A stretch of 64,000 nt of DNA from Epiperipatus broadwayi (GCA_028023455.1 JAQFVV010006221.1:8041011-8105010), one strand, 5' to 3'. Counted from the first letter of the stretch, positions 23,297 to 36,805 are shown. Made by a program: numbers and translations. The notes: generated by a model not told the origin, from the sequence alone.

Positions 23297-24653
23297 GTAA
23301 AGCATAGTTATATGTGTATATCTATCTATAAAATGATTATAAGTATAATCTATTCAACGCTAGCAGATGTGATAAATTAGAACTTGGAAATCAACTATAG
23401 ATAAAAATATTATTCCTCTGAATATGAAAAAATGATTTTTGAGATCAAAATTAGTTCCACAAATTACTATCAAGGGAAAGTATACTATCGAATTTTTTTT
23501 AATTGTAATTGTAAGGTAAATGAAGTATGAATCTAAATATGTAATCGAGAAATATTAATATTATTCTTTTATTAATTATTGACTATAGAATTAATGCTAT
23601 CTGAATCCTGTTTAATTCTATTTTCTAAAAACTGAATTCTATAAACGTTACATTTCAATGGCAAAGTTACATGAACTGAAATAATATTTTTTCATGTAAT
23701 ATTAATGACGCTAACTTTTTATACTTTTTCTATTCAGAGTGTAATAAATGTGCTTATACACAACCATGGAGAAGCTTATTATTTCTATAAATTAAATACG
23801 GTTTAGTGCTTTCCAGAATTTATAGCATTCTCGTATTTAAAGTAGAAAAGTAAGAACATAATTATAATAAATCTGGAATAGGAATATTTTAATTTTGATT
23901 ATTTTGTGTGTGTGTATATATATTTATTTAGTGACATTATATATTAAATGTGAGAATTGACTTTGATCTTAAATCATTTAAACTCTTTAATTTTTTTTAC
24001 ATTCTTTCACATACTGATTCATAAACAAATCATCTAGCATCCAATTTTTATTTAGTCAGTGGATATTTAGCTATTTTTATAAAACAAGATGGAAACATTA
24101 AAATCATCACTATAACCGTAGTTGGAAATGATATCTTTTCCAGTATTTCTCTGTGAAATAGGCTTTGAAAAGATCTTTGTCTTGCAATAGGTTTTTAAAG
24201 GTTATTTTAATTATTTGTCTTAATGCCATTTATTATTTTATGATATTAATAAAAAATAAATTTTATAATAATAATTTTAAGAATTGAGTTATAAAAACAT
24301 TATTATGATTATTGTTGTCTAATCATTGCATGATAATGTGAAGTCTTTTTTAGAATTAGTCATTACTATATTTAAAAATATTTTACAAAAACCTAAGAGA
24401 GAAGTATAAAACTATATCATATATATGCACACGTGTAATTATACATGGATTGTACACATCAATATAGATATTTAAATAATTAAGAAAGAAATGTTAGTAT
24501 CCATTATGGATATCTATATCTATTGCAACGAATATAGAATATTTAGTATATAGAAAATACAATAGTGAAATCCCACAATCTCCTCCTCCTCTCAATATTG
24601 TGACTATACTAACTTGTCTTTCTAAACAATAAAAATTAAGTTATATTGAATAT

Positions 24654-25205
24654 GCTATCATCATCATCATCAATAATTATCAATCCGCTGTAGGATGAAG
24701 GTCTCTCCAAATTCAATCAATCTTCTCTGATCTCTAGCATCTCTTCTCCACATCACCCCTGCACACTTTCTTATTTCATCCATCCATCTCACATGGGGTC
24801 TCTTTCTGGGTCTTTTACAATCTCTTGGAATCCAGTTTAAGATTTCAGTTGTCCATCTATTATCAACTCTTCTAGCAATATGTCCAGTCCAACTCCACTT
24901 GTCTTTTAATTTTTTCAATGAGGTCAGTAACACCTGTTTGTACTCTTATCCATATATTGTGTTTTTGATCTCTTCTTGTTACTCCCAACATGCATCTCTC
25001 CATACTTCTTTGAGTGGTCTGAAGTCTTTGTATTGCTCTTCTATTAAGCATCCAAGTCTCAGATTCATAAGAAAGAATTGGTAAAACACATTTGTTAAAA
25101 ACCTTCCTTTTCAAACACATAAGCATATTTCCTTTTAGTATCAAGTTATTTCTACCAAAAGCCCTCCAACCAAGTTTAATTCTGTGATTAATTTCATCCA
25201 TTATG
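24654..25205 (-). mobile_element. RTE-type LINE, 3' fragment
   Basis: About 550 bases matching the end of the RTE at 45700-46300. Two overlapping minus-strand frames, 25201-24872 and 24933-24670, encode the C-terminal part (WAFGRNN-like start, SETWMLNRRAIQRL, then RPRKRPHVRWMDEIRKCAG) with a frameshift near 24900. It ends in the ATCATCATCATC tail at 24658-24670. It is 5'-truncated and lies in the intron between the first two BBS12-like exons in the window. Confidence 0.9.
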
Positions 25206-26229
25206 CTTCATTAATACATTTCACTTAAATGAAAAAAAATAGATAGTTTAGTCTGGACTTTGATTTGATTTTCAAAATCCATTAAATATTTAGAACATTC
25301 ATGACTTTTAGAGATCCACAATGTAAAAGCTCACTAAAGTTTATGATGTTCATCTAAAATTGAGATGTTACAATAAATTATGCTAAGAGGATGATAAGCA
25401 GTTACTCACTACTACTGATGATGATCATTATCATTTGTTATATTTATTCAACTTGATTTCAGGCTGAGAACATAAAAGGGTTTCTATACAAATAATTGTA
25501 AATATTAAATATCATCTTTTTAGATGTTAGGAACAACTACTAAGGAAAGAATTTATAATAGAAATGAAAATAATGAATAACTAATATAGAATTGTCAGTT
25601 ACAAATGTAGAGAAACACTCAAGTCTAATAACATGACTAGATTCATTTTGCAAATGAAGATGAATCACATTGCATTAGATGCATATTTGCTCAAGTGAAT
25701 TTGATATTTATATGCCTTTTTTCTTTTTGACTTAAAAAAAACATTACTAGCATTTATCTAATTTTTTTAAAAATTTTTTTGCATGTATTCTGTTGAAGCC
25801 CATGTTTATATTTATTACTCTTCATGCTTTTTGGTGATATACCACTCATTAAGTTTTTTGATGCAATTTTAAAATTTGGCATTTTAGAATGATTACAGTA
25901 ACAAAGTGCTAAGCAATAACAAACTACTCTTGATGACAATCAGATAATCAGGAACTATCATTTGGTCATAGTATTCTGTTGCTTAATTAATCCAGTCTTT
26001 CTTTGGACAGAAAATTTAATATACATTCTGCATACAGTTTTCTTAGTCTTAATGAAATGCTCTGATTTAGGCCATATTGTTTATTGTCCATGCTATGATT
26101 ATTAATGCATGAACATTTGTTGCTGAGAAAGACTTTATCAAATATGTAACCCCAAACAGATCATATTGATCTATGTTACCCTTATGCAAAAAAGCATTTT
26201 ATTAACTTGGTTCATTTTTAATGTTATGG

Positions 26230-26380
26230 CTGTGAAACAAATACAAGCCAGAAACTAGTCTGGGGATATTGGGTGAGTAGGCACTAGATAGGGATTTTAT
26301 GCACAAGCCTTCTGGCATCTATTGATTACTCTGGTTGGCACTGAGTGGCACTACTGTATGGAGAGTTTTGCCTGTTTTAA
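26230..26380 (+). repeat. Dispersed repeat, family B, copy
   Basis: About 140 bases nearly identical to 42588-42720. Both contain GCCAGAAACTAGTCTGGGGA, GCACTAGATAGGGATTTTAT and GGCACTACTRTATGGAGAGT. The 5' side is diverged, so the CTGATGA box seen at 42575 is replaced by CTGTGAAA. Confidence 0.9.
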
Positions 26381-26514
26381 ACTTTAATGAGCTAATAGTA
26401 TTTAGACTTTTATTCATAAATTATTGGAAACCTGACTTATTATCTATGACTGTATATAAAGGAAATTGTTTTAAAAGAATTGAAATAACTATCTATATGT
26501 GATTTTTTTTGTAG

Positions 26515-26640
26515 CATCCTGTGATCCACATGATTTACTCTGCTGCTGAGGCTCATCATAAGCAGTTTGGTTCAGGGACGACCACAATGTTAGTTATGCT
26601 AGGCTTGTGGTGTGATGCATTGTCACACCTTTTACAAAAG
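26515..26640 (+). CDS. BBS12: BBS12-like chaperonin protein, internal exon (ATP-site loop)
   Basis: A 126-base exon, 42 codons, phase 0 at both ends, between acceptor TTTTTTTTGTAG and donor AAG|GTACTC. It encodes HPVIHMIYSAAEAHHKQFGS followed by GTTT. In active CCT subunits this is the HPAAKML helix followed by the GDGTTT nucleotide loop. Here the loop is GSGTTT, so the catalytic Asp is Ser. That is expected of BBS chaperonin-like proteins, which do not cycle ATP normally. The tail MLVMLGLWCDALSHLLQK aligns in pattern with the human BBS12 LLFLVGAW-like helix. The intron before it is 3.2 kb. Confidence 0.8.
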
Positions 26641-29514
26641 GTACTCTTGTTTAGTAATATTAATTTTTATTTAATAGTGTTATAAATACTTTTTTTAAAT
26701 TGTCCGAGTCAATTGCACATTTATAAGTTTTGAACACATTTACAATCTACGATCGTAGTCATATTTTAAGTTCTGAAATCAGCCACTGATATGTAGAGTA
26801 ATAGTCTAATATCTAATCTGGTACCACCTACTGATGCAAATAGAATGCCATCTCTATGTTACCTACTGGTTAGATTTAAAGAAAAAGTTACACTGTTGAA
26901 ACAGCAATGATTAAGTTGAAGTCATGTCACAGAATCTTACGATATTTTATGGATAATCCCACTTATTCCTATGTCAGCTATTTGACTTTCATTTATACTT
27001 ACTGACTTTTCTATTTATGTTTATTTACTTAATTTAAAATTATTTATTTGTTAAAACCAGGAAATTGTATTTTAGTTTTTTTTATGTGTACCAATATATA
27101 TATTTGCAATTGTTATAAGAAAGTTTTGGTTGAAATGAAAATTTTAATGATCAAGGTTAATTAGAATAATACATTTAACTTTTTTATATATAAACCCATC
27201 CTGGTTTTAATATAGTATTTATTGTTATCATTATTTATTTGTATATTATATTGTAATTTATTAATAAAATGAGGACATTAACTCTTCATATAAACTAAAT
27301 AAAACGAATAAACATTTAGTATATAAATAATAATATTGTCTTACAGTAAGCATATTCACCAGTTGTATGAAAACAGTCATTGCTCCATTTATGAATATAA
27401 TTGTTTCAAAAAATGTTTTTATCTATTAAAATGATTGCTAACAAATTTTATATACTGTTTCCAGTGGGAAATCATTTTAATTGGTATTGTACTATAAAAA
27501 CCATTTTAACAAATATTAAAAATTATGAATTTTTTAAAATAGCTTATTTTAAATTTAGTATATTATACTGTTGTCTTTTTAATTCAAGTTATAAAATGAA
27601 AAGTAAATTTCAAAGCACTTTTGTTATTTAAATTAAAATCTTTTCACATTTGTTTTTTTGATGCATTTGTTAGAATTACATTTACAAAATGATTTTTGAC
27701 AATAATGATAGAAATTGTCACTTTTAAAAAAAATATGATGACATTTTAAATAGATTAAGTGAAATTTTTTATTTATAAATTCTGTACTTTTTATTTTTCA
27801 TAAATAAAATTCATTCATAAAATTTTGCCATATAAAAATGTTTAATTAATAATATTAATCAGTCTTTCCTTACAACCTTTAATGCATGATTGCTATTGTA
27901 TTATGGAAATATTTTGTGGAAAAAGTATTTATACATGTATAAAATAATTGAATGTTATTGCTGATAAATTCACAGGAAGTTGAGTCCGGAAATGGCAGAG
28001 GAACTGAGCATGCTCTGTGGACTTTAAGCCTCAGAATCTGACATTTTATCATTGCATCAAATCATCCAGAGTATTTAAAAATTAATTAATTGGAATTTTA
28101 AATAAAAAAATTTAAAATAGCATTATTTTAAATTTAACTATATCAGTGTCAACCACACCTGCAAATTTTTGAATAGATTCTAGCGAGCAATATTTTTATT
28201 ATGACACCATGTTTGATTTTTTTGTGTGCAATTAAATCTTTTTTACATATATTACATACTTAATTTCAATGTTAGATTATAAATAATTAAGCCTTTTAAT
28301 AATTGCAATAAAAAAGATTAAATATTAATACTTTAAAATTATGAAAATAAGTATCTAACTGAAAAGAATGCATCATTATTGGCACAGTGAAATCTATTCA
28401 CAAAGTTAGAAGAATGAAATATTTGGTATTAGAATTTTATGTTATTAAAAAATGATATATTTAGAATTAGTTATCAAAGAAAGAAAAAAAAATCTAAAAA
28501 TTAATAAATTATTAATTGTTATTAAAATATTTCACTTACAGTTTTTACAAAAATGAGTTTTTTTTAGCTTCTGGCTGTTTCTATGGTAATTTCCGGTTCT
28601 CATAAGTACTTCATATACTTTCTAAGAGCAGTCTTTTTAAAAATAAAATGTTTTCAAAGACAACTCTCCTCTCCCCTAATGATATAGTTTTGGTTTAATA
28701 ATGTCTTTTACAAAAATATTGCACTATAATAATTAACAATTACTGAAAATCATGTTTTTGTGGCATTTAGCTGCAAGGGAAAATAATCTAAAGCATCAGC
28801 CAATCACAAACTACCATCTCCTTCATAGCTTTGTTAGAAACAGAATGTGCTCTTAATCACAGACAAAGATCTGTATACTGCTGACAACTCTTGGAATTTT
28901 TTTAAAATTAATACACTAAAAATTGAAGCTTCATAGAAAAAATTGCTACAGTCTATTACGCATCGTAATTAACATATACAATGCTTTAAAACTATATAGA
29001 AAAGTAGCATTTGCAGTGCCATCATGATAACACTGTCAGAGCTCATGTTTGTGAAGGAGTTAATTAAAGAAGGTAAATTTGCAAGAATACATTAAGTAAT
29101 ACAAAAGAGGTGTCCATTTTATTAATAAAAAAATTATTTTGCGTTCTTTAATGATTTTTTTTAATTTGCTAAATTTTTAAAGAAATTTATGTTTTTAATA
29201 AATGTAAGGATATTATTTATTTAAGCACTAACTGATAAGTCTAATTATTGACTATGACACTTTAAAAAGTGTTAAAAATATTCTCTAATGTTTCTGCTAT
29301 TGCCAAAGACTAATATTTTGTTGGTATTTTTTGTGAATTTAATATCCTATTAACCTTTTTTTTTTTTAAAAAAAAATGTATATAATTCTTAAAAATATTT
29401 AATTTTTTTTTACTGTAAATAGCACATTTCTTTTCTCAATGCTAATAAATATTTAAGACAAGTTTACTTTATCTAGATTAAAGTGTAATATGTGCCATCT
29501 TTATTATTTTTTTG
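26641..29514. other. Intron sequence, AT-rich
   Basis: Part of the 14.3-kb intron between the exons ending 26640 and starting 40953. No repeat or coding segment could be supported; frame 27401-27631 is F/I/K-rich noise. Slightly GC-richer patches occur at 27970-28060 and 28750-28890 but match nothing I know. Confidence 0.45.
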
Positions 29515-29860
29515 CCATTATCTTCCACTGCAGAATGAAAATCTCTCCTAGTTTAATTCAGTTTCTTTAATTCATAGATTTTTTTTCTTCACACCACTTT
29601 AAGAAATTTTTCTTTTATTTATCTCATAAATGGTCACTTTCTAGGTCTTCTACCATCTATTGGATCTTATTTAAGAATTTAGTTGTTCATTCTTTGTCAT
29701 CTTCTCTAAAGACATATCTAGTCCAATTTAATTTTAACATTTTTATTCTTTCAAATAAAAAGTGATATTTTTTACCTATGTATTTTAATTTTTTCTTATT
29801 GCTCTTATATTACTTTTTATTAAATGACCAAATCTCTCAAATCCACAAGAAATTACTGTT
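29515..29860 (-). mobile_element. Old RTE-type LINE, 3' fragment
   Basis: Diverged copy of the RTE 3' region. The plus strand shows CCACTGCAGAATGAAAATCT and then the same order of blocks as 24670-25080 (TCTCATAAATGGTCACTTTC corresponds to TCTCACATGGGGTCTCTTTC). It is much more mutated than the other copies, with a higher AT content, which suggests an older insertion. Confidence 0.7.
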
Positions 29861-30014
29861 AAAGCACCCCAGATGACCTTCAGGCTGACATGGAAATGAT
29901 TGATCTAAACAAATAAAATATGAAAGAGAGTGAGTTGCCGTCGACAAATACTGACAGTAACTATGTAAATGAGATATTTATTTATATAGTGCAATGTATA
30001 TAAATTGTAATAAA

Positions 30015-30145
30015 CTAAAGATCAGCATTTCAAACTAATGTACATGCACTTTTTTATGAATGTTAATAATAAATGCTTTTATTTATTATTAACATTCATA
30101 AAAAGCACATGTACAATAGCTTGAAATGCTGATCTTTAGTTTATG
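30015..30145. repeat. Short palindrome, family C
   Basis: Near-perfect inverted repeat: GATCAGCATTTCAAACTAAT at 30021 and its complement ending about 30136, meeting at TTAATAATAAATG-CATTTATTATTAA. The outer sequence (AAAAAGTGCATGT...GTTTGAAAGGCT type) also occurs at 47590-47650 and at the right end of the 53.4-kb palindrome. I read it as a centre-deleted copy of that foldback family. Confidence 0.75.
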
Positions 30146-30149
30146 ACAG

Positions 30150-32095
30150 TAACTATGTAAATGTTGGCATTAATAATAGATAGAGCAACATAGATGAAAC
30201 TTATCAGAAAACAAGTAGGTTGGAACAAAACATGCTAAACAATGCCTTAACTGATGTTCAAATAGTGTGGCAGGTTTAGAACCGGAATAATGAGCAAAAG
30301 AAAGGCTGAATGGGCAGTGATTGCAAGGTTGAACTTTTAGGAAAACACAGTCGTGACATAGGGAAGATGCCAAGATTATTTTTAGACATTGTATGACAAT
30401 CTTTAGAATTACTTTTGTAGCAATCCCTCTTATAAACATTTGTTATAATAATAGTCATTACTTTAATTTTTTTAAAAAAAAGCATATTTTTAAAAAATCT
30501 TTTTTTCCAAGTACAATTTCTTGTAATATTTCCAAGAGCAGCTTTCTCCATTCTACCCTAAAATATTATATTGTTAGCTTGAGTAATCACTTACTACTGA
30601 ATATTTTATGGTGCTATAGTATCTCTATTTTCAGATCCGTTTTAGGCTTTTGTTTTACTAATGAGAACTAGGCTTTAAAGCAGAATTAATGAATTTATAT
30701 ACCCAATGTCCATACTTTATTTTTTTTATTTTCAAGGGTGTGAATTCAAATTACCTCATTTGCATATCTATATATCTTATACCAGACAAGTTTAAATTTA
30801 ATTTGGCTAGGATAATTGATACCATATCATGATTTTTTTATATGTTTATTTATATTCTTCCAATGGCAATTATTTATATTCTACTCCAGAACCACTTATT
30901 ATAGAATTGAATAACCAATGAACACTAAATATTGTAGTGCTGTAATATCTCCATCAGTAAACTGGTTTCTTGCTTTTCCCTACATTAGGTAAGATTAAGA
31001 GACCAAACTAATTCTAATGTGTTCACGCATATTTAGCATTAATTAGATATTAGAAAGTGCGATAAGTTGGTTTCAAAACTTTAGTTATTTTAAATTTTGG
31101 ATTATTAGATTGAAGTGTATAAGGAGATTAAATTTGACTGCTAGATATGTAAATGCATTAGTTCCATGTTGAATCGTAGATCTTGCTGATGAAGACAAAA
31201 ACCAGAAATTGCTTTGGTAATGTGGATATTATTGTACTATCATCTAATATGCTTTGATTACTCAAGCTTAGATAGATTTGAAATAGAATGTTCTTTTAAA
31301 TTACTTTTTTTAAATATTATTTTTGTGCTATTGTATTTATGATCAAATAAAAGTATTTTATGGCTTTATTTTTGTACGTATTCTTTCAAAAATATATATT
31401 TTAAAAAAGATAAATATATGGAAAATTAATGTTGCAAATAAAAAAAATAATAAATATGTATACAGCATATTACTGATAAAAAATAATGAATGTATGAAAT
31501 AAAAGTAATACTGCAATTGCATGCTTTTCATCTTGACTTATACCTACTGTTTTGCATAATTTAGTAGAGTAATAGATTGGCCCACTCTGGGGCTTAAAGA
31601 CCATACATTTGAACTTTGTATGAACTCCCAAGGAATAAAACCATTTGATAAATATATTACATAATAAATTAATTATGTAAAATATAAATGTTATTAATTT
31701 ATAAAATAATAAATATGTAAAAGTATTCAGTAAAAAAATATTATTTATCTTTTTAGTTTTATTACATAATGAACAATAAAGTGTTCTTAGAAAATTTGTA
31801 AAATAAGATTAATTTATGTGACTATAACTTTCATATTTTGACCAAAACTAAAATTTAAATGTAATAGTTTATACAGTAAAAGTATATGAGTGTTAGCTAA
31901 CTAGTAATAGAGACAAATGCTTCATTGGGAAAGTACTGAGTCAGACAATAGATGCAATGCAGCTCTACTCAGTTAAACACCAGAGCAGCCATTAAGAGCA
32001 TTAATATTAGATTTTTTTCACAGTTTATACAATATCTTTCACTTGAAAATGGTCTAGAATTTTATGTAACTAAATTTATAAGGTTACTAGCATCA
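30150..32095. other. Intron sequence without a recognisable gene
   Basis: Several short frames at 30170-30671 overlap on both strands and none has a motif. A CTGATGA followed by GAAA at 31185-31215 is discussed among the rejected items. Confidence 0.4.
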
Positions 32096-32099
32096 ATAC

Positions 32100-33960
32100 G
32101 AAAACAAAAAAAATAGCCCCATAGCTGTACAATTAGATATTGAGGTAGCTTTTGACTCAATAGATATACCTATACTTGTAGAAATGCTCAATAACACTTA
32201 TATACCCAAAACTCATCTATATCTAATAGCAAACTTACTTCTAAATCATGAAATCCATATATCCATCAATGGAAGCAACTCCCCATCATTTACTCCTACA
32301 CAATCAATATTTCAAGGATCACCTCTCAGCTCATTACTATTCATACTATACATTAACCCTCTCATTCAAAAAATAGAACAATCTTTTACTGGAATACAGA
32401 TACTAGGACCTACAGAACACATACCATGCTTAGCATATATGGATGATGTTACTGTTTTCTTATCAAAAAAACAACTTATTCATCTGCAAAACATTCTCGA
32501 AGACTATACAAGCAATATAAGTTAAAATTCAACTCCACAAAAACATCAGCATGGTCACTCTTTACTGGAAAGCCATGCACAAACACATACCAATCAAAAC
32601 CAACTTCTTTTCTCAGTTTTTCTTTCCATATGGGATTTGCAGGAATGAGATGCCACATACAAAATAAACTAAAGGAAGAGGCTAAACAAATAGTAAACTC
32701 CTTATCAAAAACATACTTATCCATATATTCCAAAGTACAGCTGATAAACCAGCTTATCATAACAAAAATAGTTTATTATTTACCGATTATATCCTCAAAA
32801 GTTTTTAAATAAAAAATAAAAACCATATGTAATCAACTACTATGGTCCAAAAAAAAAAAAACAGTAGCAATTTCAACAAGAAGACTCAATCAACCACTCA
32901 TTAAAAATGGATTAGATTTACACAATATCAACATATTTCACATCCAAAAACAAAGGAATCTCATAATTATCACTTTACAGCAATTCACAAAACTAAAACA
33001 CTTTGTGCAAATCATCCCAACTGATCGTCCACTTCCAACTCAGTTATACATATCAACAATTAATTATGAATTTAAAACTACAGCAAACATACCTGAACAA
33101 TATACAAACAAATATTCATATTGGAATATCTATGATCTCACAAATGAAATAAATAACATTAATGATCTAACACCAATGGTAGGGATAAACAACAAAAGAT
33201 TACTAAAAGAATATAAAAAATGGGCTCTGGAACCAAATTTTTTTTGACTATTTTAACATTAAATCTCATTGCCATACCCACAACCTATTTTCTGCATCAC
33301 AAGAGAATGTACTTCACAATAGATCCTTTTTGCGGACTGTGCCATCGATCAGAAGAAACCCTACAACACATGCTGCACTCAAACACATAAGAAAAATAAT
33401 TTTTAACACATACAGAAAACCTAACATGTTAATTGAAAATATAATTGCTGCATATAAAACAAAATCAATACCAAACATTAGAGTGGCTACTTTTATACGC
33501 ATTTTGGTATACAAGGTGCACTTTATAATAGAAAATAACACCAGGCGGCATCCAGCCACCTTTTGCAACAAATTAACACAAATAAGGAACCAAAATAAAA
33601 TAACAAACCCCTACTTATATGCTGCAACATGGTCACTACTAAAAGAACAATCAATGCTAAAACCCAACACTAAGAATCTGACAAAAACTACTAGAGAATA
33701 ACTTTTTTCAATAACTTCTCACACTTTTAATTATATACATACAAGCTATAAACTGCAAAAAGATCATCAAAAAAGCAACTTATATATCAATTATTTTTAA
33801 GGACTCATTCAAGTCACAAAATTCAAACAACTCAACAAGCCATAAATTGAACTATAATGCTCAGATATTCTTATGTAACAGAATAAATCAATGTATATAC
33901 CAAAGTTATATAAAACACTTTTGATGTAACCTTTTATAGAATCAATAAAATGACTTTTTG
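32100..33960 (+). mobile_element. Decayed LINE, plus strand, A/C-rich coding strand
   Basis: RT traces run over several frames. VQLDIEVAFDSIDIPILVEM lies at about 32128 (motif A), FQGSPLSSLLFILYINPLI at about 32310, and CLAYMDDVTVFLSKKQ at about 32428 (YMDD, motif C). A thumb-like region follows at 32630-32812 and the C-terminal DPFCGLCHRSEETLQHMLHS zinc knuckle at about 33325. A C-terminal segment lies at 33330-33701. The 3' end has an AATAAAATG signal (about 33943) and runs into the CAG/CCG-type tract at 33964. It is 5'-truncated and broken by frameshifts. The 39530-39900 fragment appears related. Confidence 0.85.
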
Positions 33961-33963
33961 AAA

Positions 33964-34010
33964 GCAGCAGCAGCAGCCGTCGCCGCTGCCACTACTACTA
34001 CTACTACTAA
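33964..34010. repeat. GC-rich trinucleotide junction between two LINE tails
   Basis: Four CAG-type units, then CCGTCGCCGCTGCC, then six CTA-type units. The left part follows the 3' end of the plus-strand LINE. The right part (TAG repeats on the minus strand) follows the 3' end of the minus-strand LINE. It is the most GC-rich spot in the central region. Confidence 0.85.
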
Positions 34011-34150
34011 TTCAATTCATTTATTTAAGTGCTAAACAACAGCATAAAGCCAATTACAGTTTGCACATACAACAAAAGTGAAAATAAAACATATAACATA
34101 AAATGAAAATATAAATGTATACATAATAAAGTAAAATTTAAAAGATAAAA

Positions 34151-36805
34151 TCAAACATAACATTTAAGTTTAATAAGATTACAAAATTTCTTGTAATCAA
34201 TGTCACACAGGTTAATGTTACTCCCAATCTGATTATATAAAGAGGGTAACCTAAATAAAGGAGAAAATTTAAGAATATTAGAATGGCATGTTTGAATCTG
34301 ATATACACAAACAGATCTAGTATAATAACTCAAAGACCTAATTGAAATAGTTGAAACTATATCTGATAAAATAACTTGTTTATTGACAATTTTATAAAGA
34401 TATTTCAGATCTCTATACTTTTGTCTAGATGAAAGATTAATCATTTTACCTTCCTAAGAAACATATTTGAAAAACTTCTTTGAAATAGACTGCAACAAGT
34501 TACATCCCTGCCAAGAACTAGGGTTCCAAATTATTGAACTAGGAAGAACCAATGAAAAAAACCATTTTCATTTAGTATCATTACTGAACTGATAACCATG
34601 TCTAAAAATGGCACCCATGACTTTAAAAACTTTACCAACAATCATTTCAAGATGAGGAATAAAAGATCCATTACAAGAAAACATAATTCCAAGATCTTTT
34701 TGACATTTAACTGAAATAATTTTATAAGAATTGATATAATAACAAAATTGTAAAACTTCAGATTTTTTGGAATAAGAAACAAAGGAACATTTATTAAAAT
34801 TAACTGTCATTATTTAACTCACACCAAACACTAAAGTTATCAATATCCTTCTGAAGGAGAACACAATCGTTAAATGATATAAATTTTCTAAAAATCTTGC
34901 AATCATCAGCATAGCTTAACAGAAAAGAATATGTCAAGCAATCCTTAAGATCATTAATGTAAACATTAAACAGCATGGGCACTAAAATACTACCCTGCGG
35001 AACACCTAAATTGCATTCAAAATTAAATGAAACCTTATTATTGAATTTAATATATGCTGTAACACAGAAATGATTGAAACCAATAGACAAGTTTAGTAGA
35101 GAAACCTATTTTATGTAATTTATGAAGTAAAACACTGTGATCAACTTTATCAAAGGCTTTTGACAAATCAAAATAAATAATATCTAGTCTTTGACGATCC
35201 TCAATTGCATGAGCTATATGATCATAAATTGTTTGTAGATTACTGTCAATTGATCTATTAAGAATACAACCATGCTAAGAAGAAATTATCTTACCTAAAT
35301 CTGAAATAATTTTATTATAAACACACCTCTCAAAAATTCATGCAATTCGTATGCAAAACAGAAATTGGTCTATAATTAGAAACACAATCTCGATCACCAT
35401 TTTTGAAGATCAGAATCATTTTAGCACATTTCAAAACACAAGGAAAATTATAAGAGTTAAGCGACAGATTAAAAATAAAGGCAAGAGGTACTGCAATAAA
35501 TTTGACTAGTCCCTTATAAATAAAAGAAGGAATATTATCATATCCTAAACTAGAGTGGGTTTTAAGTCTCCTAATAGCTACAATAACGACATCCCTAGAG
35601 ATATGATCAATTGTACATTTAGCACTAGACAAATTGCCAGGAAATGTGATTTAGAACCAATCCCATGTTGTGAAGAATATAACTCTGCAAAATGTTTAGA
35701 AAAATCATCTGCATTTAATGCAGAACCATGAGTAGTTTGAACTTTTTTCTTACCCATGCCTGAATTATCAACAAAATTCCAGAATTCTCCAGGATTATTA
35801 ATTTCAATTTTTTTTATATACTATTGCAAATCTTCTTTATAGATACATTTAGCCAATTTTCTAAAATTGATAAAGTTCTTATAATAAATTATATTCTGTG
35901 TTTTAAAATAGAGTCTATGATGGTAAGATTTCCTTTTAATAATCTTAATAACCTTTGTTAAAAGACAATTTATTAGGAATATATACATCAATAAAACCAT
36001 TAAAAATTCTCAAAAAATAATCCAAGCAAAAATTCACATCGTTAATTGAGTACATGTAATTCCAATCAACTTCAGAAATTCCTCTACAAAGATCAACATA
36101 CTTACCCCTCCCATAATCTCTTTTCACAACATTAGAACAAGTAATTTTAGAATAACACATCTTAATATAAAATTCGATAGGTGGATGATGAGCATCAATT
36201 GGAAAAGTAACAGAGACAAAGTGAAAATTTCTAACTATTGGTACATTACACAGAACACAATCTAAAGTACATTGAAAAGTATTAACAACAGGGTTATATT
36301 GTTGAAGCCCAAAAAATTTGCAAAATCTATGCATTCTTAAAGCCTTCTGAGATAATAAGGAATAATGTATAATAATCTTACTCTTAAATAAATCGGGCAT
36401 ATTCAAATCACCAACAATGATAATATTATTATATCTAATCAAAAAATCCTCAAGTGCTGTCAAGAAGTAATCAAGCCCTAAAAGTGAGATATTAGGTTTA
36501 AAATAAATATTTCCCAGTATACATTTAAAATTATGATCAATATAAACTTCATACCATGTAGTTCACATACAGAAGTAAAACACGTCTTTATATAAAACAT
36601 TTTTGTTGATAGCAATCAGAGTACCACCTCCTCTAGCTGCATATTCTGAAGATCTATCCGTAGGTAAAATAATATACCTGTTATCAAGGAAAGAACAATC
36701 GGAAAATTGTTGATTTAATCAAGTTTCTGTAAAAAATATCAAATCAAAGTGCTCTGATTCAAAGAATTGTTTAATTTCCACACACTTCTTATCCCTCTAA
36801 CATTC
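34151..36805 (-). pseudogene. LINE ORF2: APE endonuclease and reverse transcriptase
   Basis: Read right to left, the endonuclease begins with FYMNVRGIRSVWK (about 36800). It continues with FFTETWL (about 36715, frameshifted), YAARGGGTLIAI (about 36645), LGNIYFKPN (about 36505) and IIIVGDLNMPDL (36425-36390). The RT begins with LKTHSSLGYDNIPSFIYKGL (about 35565) and continues with MILIFKNGDRDCVSNYRPIS (about 35425). Then come NLGVPQGSILVPMLFNVYIN (about 35010) and LLSYADDCKIF (about 34920), where both catalytic Asp are kept. The C-terminal domain is 34810-34151. At least five breaks separate these pieces, so it is not functional. Confidence 0.88.

Noticed and set aside
27960-28060. An extra BBS12-like exon after TTCACAG
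   Set aside because: The acceptor-like sequence is followed by frames with stops and no chaperonin likeness; exons 26515-26640 and 40953-41755 already join in phase 0.
30170-30671. Three overlapping ORFs of about 90 codons on both strands
   Set aside because: Mutually overlapping and without recognisable domains; at most an old repeat.
31170-31215. A third hammerhead motif (CTGATGA then GAAA)
   Set aside because: The two boxes are about 12 bases apart, but the sequence between them does not pair and no stem I can be formed with the flanks.
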